From Marinospirillum alkaliphilum DSM 21637 (lineage in GTDB: Bacteria; Pseudomonadota; Gammaproteobacteria; Pseudomonadales; Halomonadaceae): a stretch of DNA of 64,000 nucleotides. Shown in pieces: positions 63,691 to 64,000 of this stretch (position 1 is the stretch's first letter; each line of letters starts with the position of its first letter). The notes under the pieces are model-generated. The model was given only the letters and a program-made list of their open reading frames with translations. It was not told the DNA's origin and did not search any database. The stretch covers positions 160,011 through 224,010 of the forward strand of contig NZ_FPJW01000004.1 in NCBI RefSeq assembly GCF_900119735.1, written 5' to 3'. The position numbers and the translations under genes were made by a program.

Positions 63691-64000
63691 CCCCCCATTT
63701 TTAACGGGGTTCAAAAGTAGAGTCAGGCCACCATGGCCAGTTTTTGTTGAGGGGTGATCCCTCCAAGCCCCATATTGGGCCGTTCATTATTGTAATGCCA
63801 GAGCCAGCCTGTGGCGTAGTTCTGAACTTCTTCAATGCTATCGAACAGGTGTTGTGCCAACCAGTCATAACGTACGGTTCGGTTATAGCGCTCAATGTAG
63901 GCATTCTGTTGTGGTTTGCCAGGCTGGATAAAGGTTAAAGCAATACCCTGCTCTCCTGCCCAGGCTGCTAGCTTGCCACTGACGTATTCCGGGCCGTTAT
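63673..64000 (-). mobile_element. IS3-family insertion sequence, partial (right end)
   Basis: From about 63673-63685 onwards the sequence belongs to an IS3-family element running out of the window; the orfB transposase lies on the minus strand. Terminal sequence includes AATCCCCCCATTTTTAACGG on the + strand. The exact boundary cannot be fixed because the other end and target duplication are not visible. It interrupts hipA. Confidence 0.8.
63723..64000 (-). CDS. IS3-family transposase OrfB, C-terminal part
   Basis: The minus strand encodes, from the right edge, (D)NGPEYVSGKLAAWAGEQG, then IQPGKPQQNAYIERYNRTVR with the final catalytic Glu of the DDE triad, then SIEEVQNYATGWLWHYNNER and PNMGLGGITPQQKLAMVA to the stop at 63723-63725. 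This is the integrase-core C terminus of IS3-group OrfB. The 5' end is outside the window. At least 92 codons are visible. Confidence 0.93.
   Translation of the reverse strand, partial: NGPEYVSGKLAAWAGEQGIALTFIQPGKPQQNAYIERYNRTVRYDWLAQHLFDSIEEVQNYATGWLWHYNNERPNMGLGGITPQQKLAMVA

Noticed and set aside
63701..63904. An open frame on the minus strand in the IS region
   Set aside because: It is a different frame from the clear OrfB transposase (DDE motif) on the same strand and shows no protein similarity.

Overview
The window is a chromosomal segment of a gammaproteobacterium of roughly 50-55% G+C, densely packed and with genes mostly in runs on one strand. The order mnmE - mnmG - rsmG - parA - parB - atpIBEFHAGDC, followed later by glmUS, hemCD-hemX-hemY and pilTU-yggS-proC-yggT, is typical of Oceanospirillales/Pseudomonadales-type chromosomes and of the replication-origin neighbourhood. 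I cannot name the species. No tRNA, rRNA or CRISPR array was recognised.

Region by region. (1) 1-6457: the truncated 3' part of mnmE, a convergent DUF488 gene, a 354-base gap with a cluster of DnaA boxes (candidate oriC), then mnmG, rsmG, parA and parB. (2) 6500-13767: the complete F1Fo-ATP synthase operon with a good sigma70 promoter, hairpins in several gaps and a terminator. (3) 13804-22712: two mgtE paralogues flanking uppP and apbE, then glmU-glmS and hemC. (4) 22715-26190: hemD, hemX, hemY, then a compact unit with Fur-box-like sites over a promoter and a strong terminator that looks like an iron-regulated small RNA. (5) 26202-32964: pilU and pilT leftward; yggS, proC, yggT, xseA and an M23 peptidase rightward. 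(6) 33004-36328: a Na/Pi cotransporter, a small charged helical protein and an AI-2E/PerM family protein. (7) 36365-41187: a zinc locus with a Zur-box-like site, a 36-residue membrane ORF, an ABC zinc importer with a His-rich binding protein, a DUF1007 protein and a NicO-type transporter. (8) 41333-44169: a bipartite PAS plus chemoreceptor pair (CetAB-like) and a lone HNH nuclease gene. (9) 44274-49029: the spoVR-yeaH-prkA stress cluster. (10) 49145-54881: an OsmC gene and a six-gene lipid-modification cluster (NTF2-like, SDR, COG2907 flavoprotein, DUF1365, cyclopropane synthase-like methyltransferase, DUF2878). (11) 54859-60189: a PAS/GGDEF/EAL protein, a fused Aer-like receptor, and fabA-fabB. 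(12) 60270-62473: an acyltransferase, a degenerate sugar-nucleotide-reductase-like protein and a response regulator. (13) 62474-64000: an accessory edge with a HipBA-type module whose toxin gene is cut by an IS3-family element running out of the window.

Most of the window is housekeeping. The observations I rate highest are the probable Fur-controlled sRNA at about 26066-26190, the Zur site with a short membrane ORF ahead of the zinc importer, the helically phased operator array of the hip module with its broken hipA, the split energy-taxis receptor beside the zinc locus, and the DnaA-box cluster ahead of mnmG.
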